From the NCBI RefSeq assembly GCF_004353225.1, contig NZ_CP037934.1, positions 3,596,001-3,660,000 on the forward strand: a DNA stretch of 64,000 nucleotides, read 5' to 3'. The notes below the pieces were generated by a model. The model worked only from the letters and a program-made list of their open reading frames with translations. It ran no database searches and was not told the DNA's origin. A program made the position numbers and the translations under genes. This document shows, piece after piece, positions 1-10,089 of the stretch (positions are counted from its first letter, which is position 1; each line of letters starts with the position of its first letter). The DNA is from Marinobacter sp. JH2. GTDB taxonomy: Bacteria > Pseudomonadota > Gammaproteobacteria > Pseudomonadales > Oleiphilaceae.

Positions 1-309
1 CGCAAGGTGTGGCTTTGGTCGATGCGGCTGGTACTGCCGTTGGTCGTTGCTTGGATAGGTGTTCAATACACGGCGGTCTCGTTGGCGAACTTGTGCGAAA
101 ATGGCAATGCGGCGGTTTGGTGCTCGACAAATCAAGGCCCGGTTGCTGAAGAGCCGGTCGAACTCGAGCTTGAATCAGACTCTGAATCTCAGGATGAGGT
201 TGGTGAGGATTCGGGCGTAACAACCTCGACGAAAGCGAGCACGAGTGAAGACGTAAATCGAGAGCAGGCGGCTCCCGGCGAAGAAGATATCCTTTATCAT
301 AGTGTTTAG
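1..309 (+). CDS. 3' end of an unidentified membrane protein (partial)
   Basis: The reading frame is open from the first base of the window and stops at 307-309, so the true start lies upstream. The visible 103 residues hold one strongly hydrophobic segment (about residues 8-30, rich in Leu, Val and Ala), consistent with a final membrane helix. A Cys-containing stretch follows, then a long acidic, Ser/Thr-rich, low-complexity tail. The helix plus cytoplasmic tail would suit the C-terminus of a secondary transporter, for example a sodium-dependent symporter, but no diagnostic motif is visible and this is a guess. It lies 57 bp upstream of ratA on the same strand. Confidence 0.4.
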   Translation, partial: RKVWLWSMRLVLPLVVAWIGVQYTAVSLANLCENGNAAVWCSTNQGPVAEEPVELELESDSESQDEVGEDSGVTTSTKASTSEDVNREQAAPGEEDILYHSV

Positions 310-366
310 CGGATCGGCCAGGCTCACCTTGGCGCGATGACATTGAAAGGTAGGAATTCCGGTTTT

Positions 367-816
367 ATGGCTCATCAGATAGACAAAACAGCGCTGGTCA
401 TGCATTCATCGGAACGTATGTTCCACTTGGTCAATGATATATCGCGCTACCCTGAGTTTTTACCTTGGTGCGCCGGGGCCGAGGTACATAAACAAACTGA
501 CCAAGAGATTATGGCGTCGCTGGAAATCGCCAAGGGGGGCGTGCGGCACACGCTCACCACTTGTAATCAGTTGTTGATGCCCGAATCGATTGAAATGAAA
601 TTGGTGGAAGGTCCGCTTAAGAATCTGACCGGCCGCTGGCATTTTCGGTCGCTGGATTCTAATGCTTGTAAGGTGATTCTGAGTTTGGAATTTGAATTCT
701 CCGGGTCGCTGTCTCGAATGACGTTCGGACCGGTCTTTAACCAAGCTGCGAACACTATGGTGGATGCCTTCTGTCGCCGTGCCGATGAAGTGTATAGAGC
801 AGGGGAGCTTTGCTGA
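367..816 (+). CDS. ratA: RatA family protein (START/Coq10-like)
   Basis: A 149-residue member of the RatA/Coq10 START-like family, which forms a hydrophobic-ligand-binding helix-grip fold. In E. coli, RatA is reported to block 70S assembly; the eukaryotic relative Coq10 binds ubiquinone, so the physiological role here is uncertain. The N-terminus MAHQIDKTALV and the motif DISRYPEFLPWC are typical of the family. An in-frame ATG ten codons upstream (337) would add residues the family lacks, so 367 is preferred. The stop overlaps the ATG of rnfH by one base, indicating translational coupling. The ratA-rnfH pair followed by convergent bamE is the conserved gammaproteobacterial order. Confidence 0.9.
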   Translation: MAHQIDKTALVMHSSERMFHLVNDISRYPEFLPWCAGAEVHKQTDQEIMASLEIAKGGVRHTLTTCNQLLMPESIEMKLVEGPLKNLTGRWHFRSLDSNACKVILSLEFEFSGSLSRMTFGPVFNQAANTMVDAFCRRADEVYRAGELC

Positions 817-1094
817 TGCGCGTTGAAGTGGCCTATGCGCGGTCAGATAAGCAGCAAATTTTGGAAGTTGCTGTGCCTGAGGGTACAACGGCGCTAGAGG
901 CCGTAAAAGTATCAGGCATCGTCGATGTGTTCCCTGAAATCAATCCTGACGAAATCGATATGGGAATTTTCGGTAAGGTTGTGAAAAAGCCGGCTAGCCA
1001 GGTTCTGAATGAAGGTGATCGAGTGGAGCTTTACCGGCCATTAATCATAGATCCCAAGCAGGCCCGGCTAAACCGAGCCAAGAAAAAGACCTGA
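816..1094 (+). CDS. rnfH: RnfH family ubiquitin-like protein
   Basis: A 92-residue RnfH (formerly RatB/YfjF) family protein with a predicted ubiquitin-like beta-grasp fold; its biochemical role is not settled. Family features seen are the opening MRVEVAYA strand, the GTTALEAV helix start, and the C-terminal signature DRVELYRPLIIDPKQARLNR. The ATG at 816 overlaps the ratA stop (TGATG) and is preceded by AGGGGAG at 801-807, which fixes this start over the TTG at 810. It ends four bases before the convergent bamE stop, so the two transcripts meet tail to tail with no separating terminator. Confidence 0.93.
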   Translation: MRVEVAYARSDKQQILEVAVPEGTTALEAVKVSGIVDVFPEINPDEIDMGIFGKVVKKPASQVLNEGDRVELYRPLIIDPKQARLNRAKKKT

Positions 1095-1098
1095 GTTA

Positions 1099-1431
1099 TT
1101 AATACGCTGGAGTTTCTTCCAGCAGCTTGGCCTTGTGATGGAGGTAGGTGTTTTCATCGTAGTGCACAATGATACGCTGCTCTTCGATGTCACCGCCTCG
1201 GCGCTGGAACGTATAAATGTAGTATTCCTGTGACGGATCAACTGGGTTTAGCGTCAAGGGCGTTCCTAGCAGCGCGTGGACTTGGCTCCGTTGCATGCCT
1301 TCGGACAAGCTGGACAGTTCTTCGTCAGTGACAATATTGCCCTGTTGGACGTTGATTTTGTAAACGCCCGGGAAAACACATCCCGCCAGAGATATAATGC
1401 TAATAAGAACGATAGCGGTGAGCTTTTGCAT
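1099..1431 (-). CDS. bamE: Outer membrane assembly lipoprotein BamE
   Basis: A 110-residue SmpA/OmlA family lipoprotein, the BamE subunit of the BAM complex that inserts beta-barrel proteins into the outer membrane. The N-terminus carries a lipoprotein signal peptide ending in a lipobox (SLAGC, Cys at about residue 18). Then comes the domain signature GVYKINVQQGNIV, a helix with EGMQRSQVHALLGTP, and the YIYTFQRRGG strand. Length is normal for the family. It is convergent with rnfH and divergent from fur across about 120 bp, the arrangement seen in pseudomonads and relatives. Confidence 0.95.
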   Translation of the reverse strand: MQKLTAIVLISIISLAGCVFPGVYKINVQQGNIVTDEELSSLSEGMQRSQVHALLGTPLTLNPVDPSQEYYIYTFQRRGGDIEEQRIIVHYDENTYLHHKAKLLEETPAY

Positions 1432-1553
1432 CGCTTAGGGAAATCCTCTATCTTGAGTTCGCCTGCCTGGAGCAGGTGTGAAACGGGCTAACCGTTGAAC
1501 GGCGGCTTCATCATACCGGAAGCCGTAAGGCACACCAAAGAGTGAATACTAGC

Positions 1554-1973
1554 ATGTCATCTGAAAACACCGAATTACGAAAAGTCGGTCTTAAGGTAAC
1601 TCTTCCGAGAGTTAAGATCTTCAATATCCTTGAGAATGCTAAAGAGCATCATTTGAGTGCCGAGGATGTCTATAAAAAACTGTTAGACCAAGGCGACGAC
1701 GTGGGATTGGCAACTGTGTATCGGGTGCTGACTCAATTCGAAACTGCAGGGCTGATTCTCCGGCACAATTTCGAAGGCGGACATGCCGTGTTCGAGATGG
1801 CTGGTGATGACCACCATGACCACATGGTGTGCACTCAGACCGGCGAAGTTGTCGAGTTTGTCGATGAAGTGATCGAAGAGCGTCAGAAGAAAATTGCCGC
1901 AGAGCACGGCTACGAAATCGTCGAACACAGCCTGATTTTGTACGTTAGGCCAATAAAATCTGACGACAAGTAA
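1554..1973 (+). CDS. fur: Ferric uptake regulator Fur
   Basis: A 139-residue Fur-family metalloregulator that, with Fe2+, represses iron-acquisition genes. The N-terminal winged helix (ELRKVGLKVTLPRVKIF, GLATVYRVLTQFETAGL) is followed by the metal-binding and dimerisation domain (FEMAGDDHHDHMVC). The second Cys of the E. coli structural CxxC is replaced (CTQTGE), as I recall for P. aeruginosa Fur, which also lacks that pair. The ATG at 1554 gives the family N-terminus; a GTG at 1542 would add four residues. AAAGAG lies 11 nt upstream. A 7-bp hairpin (1503-1525) sits in the untranslated leader. Divergent from bamE. Confidence 0.96.
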   Translation: MSSENTELRKVGLKVTLPRVKIFNILENAKEHHLSAEDVYKKLLDQGDDVGLATVYRVLTQFETAGLILRHNFEGGHAVFEMAGDDHHDHMVCTQTGEVVEFVDEVIEERQKKIAAEHGYEIVEHSLILYVRPIKSDDK

Positions 1974-1984
1974 GCGAAAGCAAT

Positions 1985-2013
1985 AAAAAAAGGGGCCGGC
2001 ATAGGCGGGCCCC
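1985..2013 (-). terminator. recN terminator
   Basis: GGGGCC (1992-1997) pairs with GGCCCC (2008-2013). Read on the minus strand the hairpin is followed by seven T residues (the complement of A1985-A1991), so it is an intrinsic terminator for recN. The plus-strand side has no T-run, so fur termination is not assured by it. A second small hairpin, CTCTCG-aaat-CGAGAG, lies at 2019-2034 just before the recN stop. Confidence 0.75.
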
Positions 2014-2046
2014 AAAAACTCTCGAAATCGAGAGGGGATTCTTTAC

Positions 2047-3726
2047 CTAGTGATGGGTTGCCTGGCCTTTCACGACCATTTCTTTCGCGTGCGCGATGGT
2101 TTGTTCTGTCATGTCTACGCCGCCCAGCATTCGGGCCACCTCATCAATTCTGCCTTGGTCGTTCAGTGCTTCGATGCGCGAGAAAGTGGCTTCTTTTTCT
2201 GTAAATTTACTCACGAACAGATGTTGATGGCTTTGCGCTGCCACTTGCGGCAGGTGAGTCACGCAAAGCACTTGTCCATTGCTTCCCAGAGATCGCAGCA
2301 AGCGACCAACCACTTCGGCGGTGCCACCGCCAATGCCAACGTCCACTTCGTCGAATACCAATGTGGGCGTTGTTGAAGTTTGCGCAACAACAACTTGAAT
2401 CGCGAGGCTGATCCGAGACAATTCACCACCAGATGCGACTTTTGCCAGTGGTCGGGCGGGTTGGCCGGGGTTGGCGCTGACCAGAAATTCAATGTCCTCC
2501 AAGCCGTGCGGCGCTGGATCGCCTTCTTTGTCCCTGTTCAAATGGGTGACAAACTGCACAGATGGCATGCTCAGTTGAGCCAGTTCGTGGGCAATGCGCT
2601 GGTCCAGCTCTGCGGCTGCCTGCTCGCGTTTGGCTGACAATTGCGCTGCAACCGCGTCAAACTTGGCTTTAAAGCTTTCCATTTCCGCTTCGAGTTGCTC
2701 GAGACTGCCTGCGCCGCCGTCTAATTCCTCCAGCTCGGCTCGTAAGCGTTGGTGCAGTTCAGGCAGTTCTTCAGGCCCGATTCGATGTTTGCGTGCCATT
2801 TGGTACACGGCGCTCAAACGCTCTTCAATTTCGGCGAGTCGTGTTGGGTCCGCTTCGTAATCGTCAACAAAACGCCGAAGGTTGTCGCCCGCTTCGGAAA
2901 TCTGAATCTGGGCTTCGTTGAGCATTTGTAAAGTGTCGGTAAGCTCGGGTACTTCAACAGGCAATTGTTCTAGCAGTTGGAGTGCCTGGCGCAGGCTGCT
3001 CGCAGCGCTGGTTTCATCCTCTGTGCAAAACTGCGCCGCCTGATGGCTGCAGTGTAAGATTGCGTCGGCCTGGCTAAGTTGCGCTTGTTCTTGCTCGAGA
3101 GCTTCTTGTTCGCCGTCGTCGAGCGCCAGGCGGTCGAGTTCTTCTACCTGATATCGCAGCAACTGAAGCTTGGCTTCGGTTTCATCGGCGTTTTGCTGAC
3201 GCTGGAGCAGTTTCTGCTGGGTTTGGTGCCAGTTTTTCCAGGCCGCTTTAGTTTGCTCAGCCAATTGTTCGGCGCCGGAAAAATCATCGAGTAATTTTCG
3301 ATGGGTGTCTTTGCGAAGCAGTGATTGATGTTGATGCTGGCTGTGGATGTCCATCAGCAGGCCGCCCAGTTCTTTCAATTGGGACAGCGGCGAGGGTTGG
3401 CCGTTGATAAACGCTTTGGAGCGACCGTCTTTGCTGATAGTTCGGCGCAGGATGCATTCGCTTTTCTCGTCCAAGTCATGGCTTTCAAGCCACGCGCCAG
3501 CTTCCGGGATGCTCGAAATGTCGAAGCTGGCGGTGATATCAGCGCGCTTGGCACCGTGACGCACGGCGCCGGCGTCTGCGCGGCCGCCCATGGCGAGGCC
3601 CAAGGCATCCAGAACAATGGATTTGCCAGCGCCAGTTTCTCCGGTCAGTGCTGTCATGCCCTTGTTGAACTGTAGTTCAACGCGTTCGGCGATGGCGTAG
3701 TTGGAAACGGTAAGTTGTGTAAGCAT
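2047..3726 (-). CDS. recN: DNA repair protein RecN
   Basis: A 559-residue SMC-like ATPase of recombinational double-strand break repair. MLTQLTVSNYAIAERVEL begins the ABC-type head. Walker A (GETGAGKS) is near residue 30. A central coiled coil is rich in Glu, Gln and Leu, and the C-terminal head carries the signature VASGGELSRISLA and Walker B LVFDEVDVGIGGG. The frame stays open 109 codons upstream, but the family start and an upstream AGAGG place the ATG at 3726. Two adjacent LexA-type sites lie 43-81 bp upstream, so SOS control is expected. Divergent from grpE. Confidence 0.96.
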   Translation of the reverse strand: MLTQLTVSNYAIAERVELQFNKGMTALTGETGAGKSIVLDALGLAMGGRADAGAVRHGAKRADITASFDISSIPEAGAWLESHDLDEKSECILRRTISKDGRSKAFINGQPSPLSQLKELGGLLMDIHSQHQHQSLLRKDTHRKLLDDFSGAEQLAEQTKAAWKNWHQTQQKLLQRQQNADETEAKLQLLRYQVEELDRLALDDGEQEALEQEQAQLSQADAILHCSHQAAQFCTEDETSAASSLRQALQLLEQLPVEVPELTDTLQMLNEAQIQISEAGDNLRRFVDDYEADPTRLAEIEERLSAVYQMARKHRIGPEELPELHQRLRAELEELDGGAGSLEQLEAEMESFKAKFDAVAAQLSAKREQAAAELDQRIAHELAQLSMPSVQFVTHLNRDKEGDPAPHGLEDIEFLVSANPGQPARPLAKVASGGELSRISLAIQVVVAQTSTTPTLVFDEVDVGIGGGTAEVVGRLLRSLGSNGQVLCVTHLPQVAAQSHQHLFVSKFTEKEATFSRIEALNDQGRIDEVARMLGGVDMTEQTIAHAKEMVVKGQATHH

Positions 3727-3768
3727 GCCGATACCTCTGCTTGGGCCCCGAGGGGGCTTCAAAAATAA

Positions 3769-3788
3769 TACTGTTCGCTTATACAGTT
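3769..3788 (-). promoter_or_regulatory. LexA box 1 upstream of recN
   Basis: CTG-N10-CAG at 3771-3786 within a 20-bp near-palindrome TACTGT...ACAGTT. It matches the SOS-box consensus and is the LexA box nearer the recN start. Confidence 0.85.
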
Positions 3789-3807
3789 GCTGTGAATATA
3801 TACAGTG
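3788..3807 (-). promoter_or_regulatory. LexA box 2 upstream of recN
   Basis: A second CTG-N10-CAG at 3790-3805 with an AT-rich core (TGAATATATA) abuts box 1. Tandem boxes are known at E. coli recN and give tight, cooperative LexA repression. Confidence 0.85.
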
Positions 3808-3865
3808 ATTTTTGGGTTTGCAAATTTCGGCGGGTAAAAAATAGAAAGAATCCCTTGTTGAAAAG

Positions 3866-3893
3866 GTTGAATCTGATGGGCTGAACCCCATAT
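3866..3893 (+). promoter_or_regulatory. Sigma-32 heat-shock promoter for grpE-dnaK-dnaJ
   Basis: GTTGAA (3866-3871), a 14-bp spacer and CCCCATAT (3886-3893) closely match the RpoH consensus CTTGAA-N13/14-CCCCATNT. Transcription would start near 3900, about 85 nt before grpE. A second GTTGAA at 3857-3862 has too long a spacer. Confidence 0.85.
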
Positions 3894-3985
3894 CGGTTCG
3901 CAAAGCATATATTTCCTGCCGTTTTGAGCGGTAGGCTCTATTCGCCGCGTGCCTTCGGGCGCTGGAAAACGTATTGGGAGTGATC

Positions 3986-4588
3986 ATGAGTGCTGACGAT
4001 AAGCGCAACGAGCAAGTAGAAGAGCAGGTTGAGGTAGATGAAGTCTCGGCCAACGCTGAGCAGGACGCTCAGGCTCAGGCTGAGGCTGGTGAAGGTTCTG
4101 AGCTGGATACGCTGAAAGCCCAGTTGCAGGAGCATCAGGATCAGGCTTTACGTGCTCAGGCAGAGATGCAGAATGTTCGTCGCCGGGCAGAGCTGGACGT
4201 TGAAAAGGCGCACAAGTTCGCCTTGGAAAAGTTCGTGAAGGAGCTGCTGCCCGTTGCTGACAGCCTGGAAAAGGCGGTTGAGAGCACCGAAGGTCAGGAC
4301 GAATCTGGCGAGTTGGTGGCTTCCATCCGCCAGGGTGCGGAAATGACTCTGGGCTTGTTTCTCGGCAGCCTTCAAAAGTTCAACGTCGAGCAGCTGAACC
4401 CGGTTGGTGAGCCGTTTGATCCGCAGCAGCATGAAGCCATGTCGATGGTGCCCGCGCCAGACGCGGAGCCCAACAGTGTTGTGGCAGTTGTGCAGAAAGG
4501 TTATCTGCTGAACGGTCGTGTCGTTCGCCCGGCCATGGTTGTAGTGGCGAAGGCAGAAAGTGCACCAAAAATCGACGAGCAGGCTTGA
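3986..4588 (+). CDS. grpE: Nucleotide exchange factor GrpE
   Basis: A 200-residue GrpE, the ADP-ATP exchange factor for DnaK. An acidic disordered N-terminus (about residues 1-40) precedes a long coiled coil (LKAQLQEHQDQALRAQAEMQ, NVRRRAELDVEKAHKFA) and a C-terminal beta domain containing VGEPFDPQQHEAMSMVP and GYLLNGRVVRPAMVVVAK, both family signatures. The ATG at 3986 follows GGGAG by five bases; an upstream in-frame start at 3974 lacks a good SD. It is first in the grpE-dnaK-dnaJ run behind a sigma-32 promoter. Confidence 0.97.
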   Translation: MSADDKRNEQVEEQVEVDEVSANAEQDAQAQAEAGEGSELDTLKAQLQEHQDQALRAQAEMQNVRRRAELDVEKAHKFALEKFVKELLPVADSLEKAVESTEGQDESGELVASIRQGAEMTLGLFLGSLQKFNVEQLNPVGEPFDPQQHEAMSMVPAPDAEPNSVVAVVQKGYLLNGRVVRPAMVVVAKAESAPKIDEQA

Positions 4589-4680
4589 AAAACCGAATAA
4601 AGCGCCAATATAGCCATTAAACAGAAGCAACCGGGGTGTCATCACTTCGGGTAGATTTCAGCAAGATTTGGAGTGAATTT

Positions 4681-6594
4681 ATGAGCAAGATTATCGGTAT
4701 TGACCTCGGAACCACCAACTCCTGTGTAGCCGTAATGGACGGCGACAAGGTCAAGGTTATTGAAAACGCCGAGGGTGATCGCACCACCCCTTCCATCATT
4801 GCTTACACCGATGATGGCGAAACGCTGGTTGGTCAGTCAGCTAAGCGCCAAGCGGTTACTAACCCGCACAACACTTTGTATGCCATCAAGCGTTTGATCG
4901 GTCGTCGTTTTGAAGACGACGTGGTACAAAAAGACATTAAGATGGTTCCTTACAAAATCACCAAAGCAGACAACGGTGATGCGTGGGTAGATGTGAAAGG
5001 CCAGAAAATGGCTCCGCCGCAGATTTCCGCGGAAACGCTGAAGAAGATGAAGAAAACTGCTGAAGACTACCTGGGCGAAACAGTAAGTGCTGCAGTTATT
5101 ACGGTTCCGGCTTACTTTAATGACAGCCAACGCCAAGCCACCAAAGACGCCGGTAAGATCGCGGGTCTGGAAGTTAAGCGGATTATCAACGAGCCGACTG
5201 CAGCTGCTCTGGCCTATGGCATGGACAAGCAAAGCGGTGACCGCACAGTAGCCGTGTATGACTTGGGTGGCGGTACCTTCGACCTGTCCATCATCGAAAT
5301 TGCCGACGTAGACGGCGAGCACCAGTTCGAAGTTCTGGCCACCAACGGCGACACCTTCCTGGGCGGTGAAGACTTCGACCTGAAGGTTATCGAATACCTG
5401 GCAGACCAGTTCAAGAAAGACAGTGGTATCGACCTGCGCGGTGACTCACTGGCGATGCAGCGTCTGAAAGAAGCTGCGGAAAAAGCCAAGATCGAATTGT
5501 CGAGCAGCCAGCAGACCGACGTGAACCTGCCATACGTAACCGCAGATGCGTCTGGTCCTAAGCACATGAACGTCAAGCTGACCCGTGCCAAGCTGGAATC
5601 TCTGGTAGAAGACCTGGTTCAGCGCAGCCTTGAGCCATGTAAGGTGGCGCTGAAAGACTCTGGCCTGAGTGCTTCTGAAATTGATGAAGTGATTCTCGTC
5701 GGTGGTCAGACTCGTATGCCACTGGTTCAGGAAAAAGTGAAAGAGTTCTTCGGCAAAGAGCCTCGTAAAGACGTGAACCCAGACGAAGCCGTAGCCATGG
5801 GTGCTGCAATTCAGGGTGCGGTTCTGTCTGGCGACGTTAAAGACGTTCTGCTGCTCGACGTAACTCCGCTGACCCTCGGTATCGAAACCATGGGTGGCGT
5901 AGCGACTCCGTTGATCGACAAGAACACCACGATTCCGACCAAGAAGTCCCAGACTTTCTCCACGGCGGATGACAATCAGACTGCGGTGACCATTCACGTA
6001 GTTCAGGGTGAGCGTAAGCAGGCTGCGCAGAATAAATCTCTGGGTCGTTTCGACTTGGCTGATATTCCGCCGGCACAGCGCGGTGTCCCGCAGATCGAGG
6101 TCACTTTCGATATCGATGCCAACGGTATTCTGAATGTGTCTGCAAAAGACAAAGCGACTGGCAAAGAGCAGTCTATCGTCATCAAGGCATCTTCTGGCTT
6201 GAACGACGACGAAATCGAAAAGATGGTGCAAGATGCCGAGGCGAATGCTGAGGAAGATCGCAAGTTTGAAGAGCTGATTCAGGCTCGCAACCAAGGCGAC
6301 GGCATGGTTCACGCTGTACGCAAGACTTTGAGTGAAGCTGGCGACAAGGTGAGCGAAAGCGAGAAAGAGTCTATCGAAACTGCGATCAAGGATCTCGAGG
6401 AAGCTCTGACTGGCAGCGATAAAGATGATATCGAAGCCAAGACTCAGAAGCTGACTGAGGTATCCTCAGAGCTGGCGCAGAAGATGTACGCGGATCAGGC
6501 TGAACAAGCCGCAGGCCAGGAAGGCGAAGAAGCTCAGGCAGCAGACGATGCCGTCGATGCTGAGTTCGAAGAAGTCAAAGACGACAAGAAGTAA
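4681..6594 (+). CDS. dnaK: Hsp70 chaperone DnaK
   Basis: A 637-residue Hsp70. The N-terminal ATPase domain contains [34 protein letters not shown] and [12 protein letters not shown]. The interdomain linker [16 protein letters not shown] leads into the substrate-binding domain. The C-terminal lid ends in the acidic tail [12 protein letters not shown]. Start chosen at [10 protein letters not shown] (ATG 4681), the universal N-terminus; the frame extends 15 codons further upstream. The 92-bp gap from grpE has no obvious terminator, so the two are probably cotranscribed. Confidence 0.98.
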   Translation: MSKIIGIDLGTTNSCVAVMDGDKVKVIENAEGDRTTPSIIAYTDDGETLVGQSAKRQAVTNPHNTLYAIKRLIGRRFEDDVVQKDIKMVPYKITKADNGDAWVDVKGQKMAPPQISAETLKKMKKTAEDYLGETVSAAVITVPAYFNDSQRQATKDAGKIAGLEVKRIINEPTAAALAYGMDKQSGDRTVAVYDLGGGTFDLSIIEIADVDGEHQFEVLATNGDTFLGGEDFDLKVIEYLADQFKKDSGIDLRGDSLAMQRLKEAAEKAKIELSSSQQTDVNLPYVTADASGPKHMNVKLTRAKLESLVEDLVQRSLEPCKVALKDSGLSASEIDEVILVGGQTRMPLVQEKVKEFFGKEPRKDVNPDEAVAMGAAIQGAVLSGDVKDVLLLDVTPLTLGIETMGGVATPLIDKNTTIPTKKSQTFSTADDNQTAVTIHVVQGERKQAAQNKSLGRFDLADIPPAQRGVPQIEVTFDIDANGILNVSAKDKATGKEQSIVIKASSGLNDDEIEKMVQDAEANAEEDRKFEELIQARNQGDGMVHAVRKTLSEAGDKVSESEKESIETAIKDLEEALTGSDKDDIEAKTQKLTEVSSELAQKMYADQAEQAAGQEGEEAQAADDAVDAEFEEVKDDKK

Positions 6595-6618
6595 ATCCTA
6601 AGTACATCAGGTAGTTGG

Positions 6619-6644
6619 AAAGCGCGGGCCGATGTCCGCGTTTT
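6619..6644 (+). terminator. Hairpin between dnaK and dnaJ (possible attenuator)
   Basis: CGCGG (6623-6627) pairs with CCGCG (6636-6640) and is followed by TTTT. The short stem suggests partial termination or an RNA stability element that lowers dnaJ relative to dnaK. The position is intra-operon, so full termination is unlikely. Confidence 0.5.
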
Positions 6645-6671
6645 CCGCGTTATAGCAACAGGATTTTTAGC

Positions 6672-8623
<1,952 letters not shown>

Positions 8624-8876
8624 TTTTGCGAAGTGTAGCCGGAGCCTAGGGTAAAAAAGCCAAAGGCCGTCTATATCAAGTCAGATCGTAATTCGCGATG
8701 GACAAAAAGCGGAAAAATTCGTAGAATAAGTCGATTTTTTTGCACCAAGCGTACCTTTGAAAAGTTTCTAGAAAAGCGGGACCGAGCCACCACTCAGTCT
8801 CGCTTTTTTGCAACCTGACTTTGCGCTTGCGTTCCTGTTCGTGACGAACTTACGCCACTCGATGAGGATACAAGCC
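8624..8876 (+). other. dapB-carA intergenic region with possible carA leader
   Basis: A 253-bp region. It contains a short open frame (ATG 8698 to TAG 8722-8724) encoding the basic octapeptide MDKKRKNS, with no convincing SD. An AT-rich weak hairpin ending in T7 lies near 8713-8741, followed by a stronger terminator at 8775-8809. No clear -35/-10 pair could be assigned. The terminator could simply end dapB transcription, or act as an attenuator if the carA promoter lies upstream of it. Confidence 0.35.
8775..8809 (+). terminator. Intrinsic terminator upstream of carA
   Basis: AGCGGGAC (8775-8782) pairs with GTCTCGCT (8797-8804), with one mismatch, and runs into T6 (8804-8809). It ends 67 bp before the carA start codon. 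Confidence 0.75.
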
Positions 8877-10007
8877 TTGAGTACACCAGCAATCCTTGCA
8901 CTCGCAGACGGAAGCCTGTTTTACGGCACCGCCATCGGCGCAGACGGAGAAACCAGCGGCGAAGTGGTATTCAATACCGCAATGACCGGCTACCAGGAAA
9001 TCCTGACCGACCCGTCATACTCGCGCCAAATCGTCACCTTGACGTATCCCCACATCGGCAACACCGGCGTTAACGAAGAAGACGTGGAATCTGACCGCGT
9101 ACACGCCGCAGGCCTGATCATTCGTGACCTACCGCTCGTTGCCAGCAGCTGGCGTAGTCAGGGTAGCCTCGAAGGCTACCTGCGAAGCAACAACATCGTG
9201 GGCATTGCTGACATCGATACCCGCCGCCTGACCCGCATCCTCAGGGACAAAGGTTCCCAAAATGGAGCCATCTTGGCAGGCGAGAGCGCCACGGCTGAGC
9301 GCGCACTTGAGTTGGCAAAAGCCTTTCCCGGCCTCAAAGGCATGGACTTGGCAAAAGAAGTAACTTGCGAAAAGCCTTACCAGTGGGAACAGTCCGAATG
9401 GGACCTGGCCAGCGGCTACGGTGAGCAAACTGACGCCAAATTCAAAGTGGTGGCCTGGGACTACGGCGTGAAGTACAACATCTTGCGCATGCTGGCTTCT
9501 CGTGGTTGTGACATTACCGTCGTGCCGGCCCAAACTCCGGCATCCGAAGTGCTGGCCATGAACCCGGACGGCATTTTCCTGTCGAACGGCCCTGGAGACC
9601 CAGAGCCATGCGACTACGCGATCAGCGCGATTAAAGTCGTGTTGGAAACCGATATCCCGGTTTTCGGCATCTGCTTGGGTCACCAATTGTTGGCGCTGGC
9701 CAGTGGTGCCAAATCCATGAAAATGGGGCACGGCCATCACGGTGCTAACCACCCGGTACAAGACCTGGAAAAAGGCACGGTCATGATCACTAGCCAGAAC
9801 CACGGTTTTGCGGTGGACGAGACAACCTTGCCTTCGACGGTTCAGGCGACTCACAAATCATTGTTTGACGGCACCCTGCAGGGTATTCGCCGGACTGATA
9901 AATCGGCGTACAGCTTTCAGGGTCACCCTGAAGCTAGCCCGGGTCCTCATGACGTGGCACCCCTGTTCGACGAGTTTATCCAGTTGATGGAAGCACGATC
10001 CGCCTAA
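8877..10007 (+). CDS. carA: Carbamoyl-phosphate synthase small (glutaminase) subunit
   Basis: A 376-residue CarA that hydrolyses glutamine and passes ammonia to CarB for arginine and pyrimidine synthesis. The N-terminal CarA domain ([32 protein letters not shown]) is followed by a class I amidotransferase domain with [12 protein letters not shown], the nucleophile Cys in GICLGHQ (about residue 266) and the His/Glu motif GHPEASPGP. Start set at TTG 8877, eight bases after GAGGAT; the ATG at 8862 overlaps that SD. E. coli carA also uses TTG. A hairpin (GATCCGCC/GGCGGATC, 9997-10016) straddles the stop codon. Confidence 0.95.
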   Translation: MSTPAILALADGSLFYGTAIGADGETSGEVVFNTAMTGYQEILTDPSYSRQIVTLTYPHIGNTGVNEEDVESDRVHAAGLIIRDLPLVASSWRSQGSLEGYLRSNNIVGIADIDTRRLTRILRDKGSQNGAILAGESATAERALELAKAFPGLKGMDLAKEVTCEKPYQWEQSEWDLASGYGEQTDAKFKVVAWDYGVKYNILRMLASRGCDITVVPAQTPASEVLAMNPDGIFLSNGPGDPEPCDYAISAIKVVLETDIPVFGICLGHQLLALASGAKSMKMGHGHHGANHPVQDLEKGTVMITSQNHGFAVDETTLPSTVQATHKSLFDGTLQGIRRTDKSAYSFQGHPEASPGPHDVAPLFDEFIQLMEARSA

Positions 10008-10089
10008 GGGCGGATCACCACGGATAACGACAGGCGCCGCGTGTTCTGCGCTGCAAGAATTCAAAAGTTGCTGACAGGTTTACCGAGAC

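Noticed and set aside
1554..1973. Loss of function in Fur due to the missing second Cys of CxxC
   Set aside because: As I recall, Pseudomonas Fur also lacks this pair and is functional, so the change is normal for the lineage.
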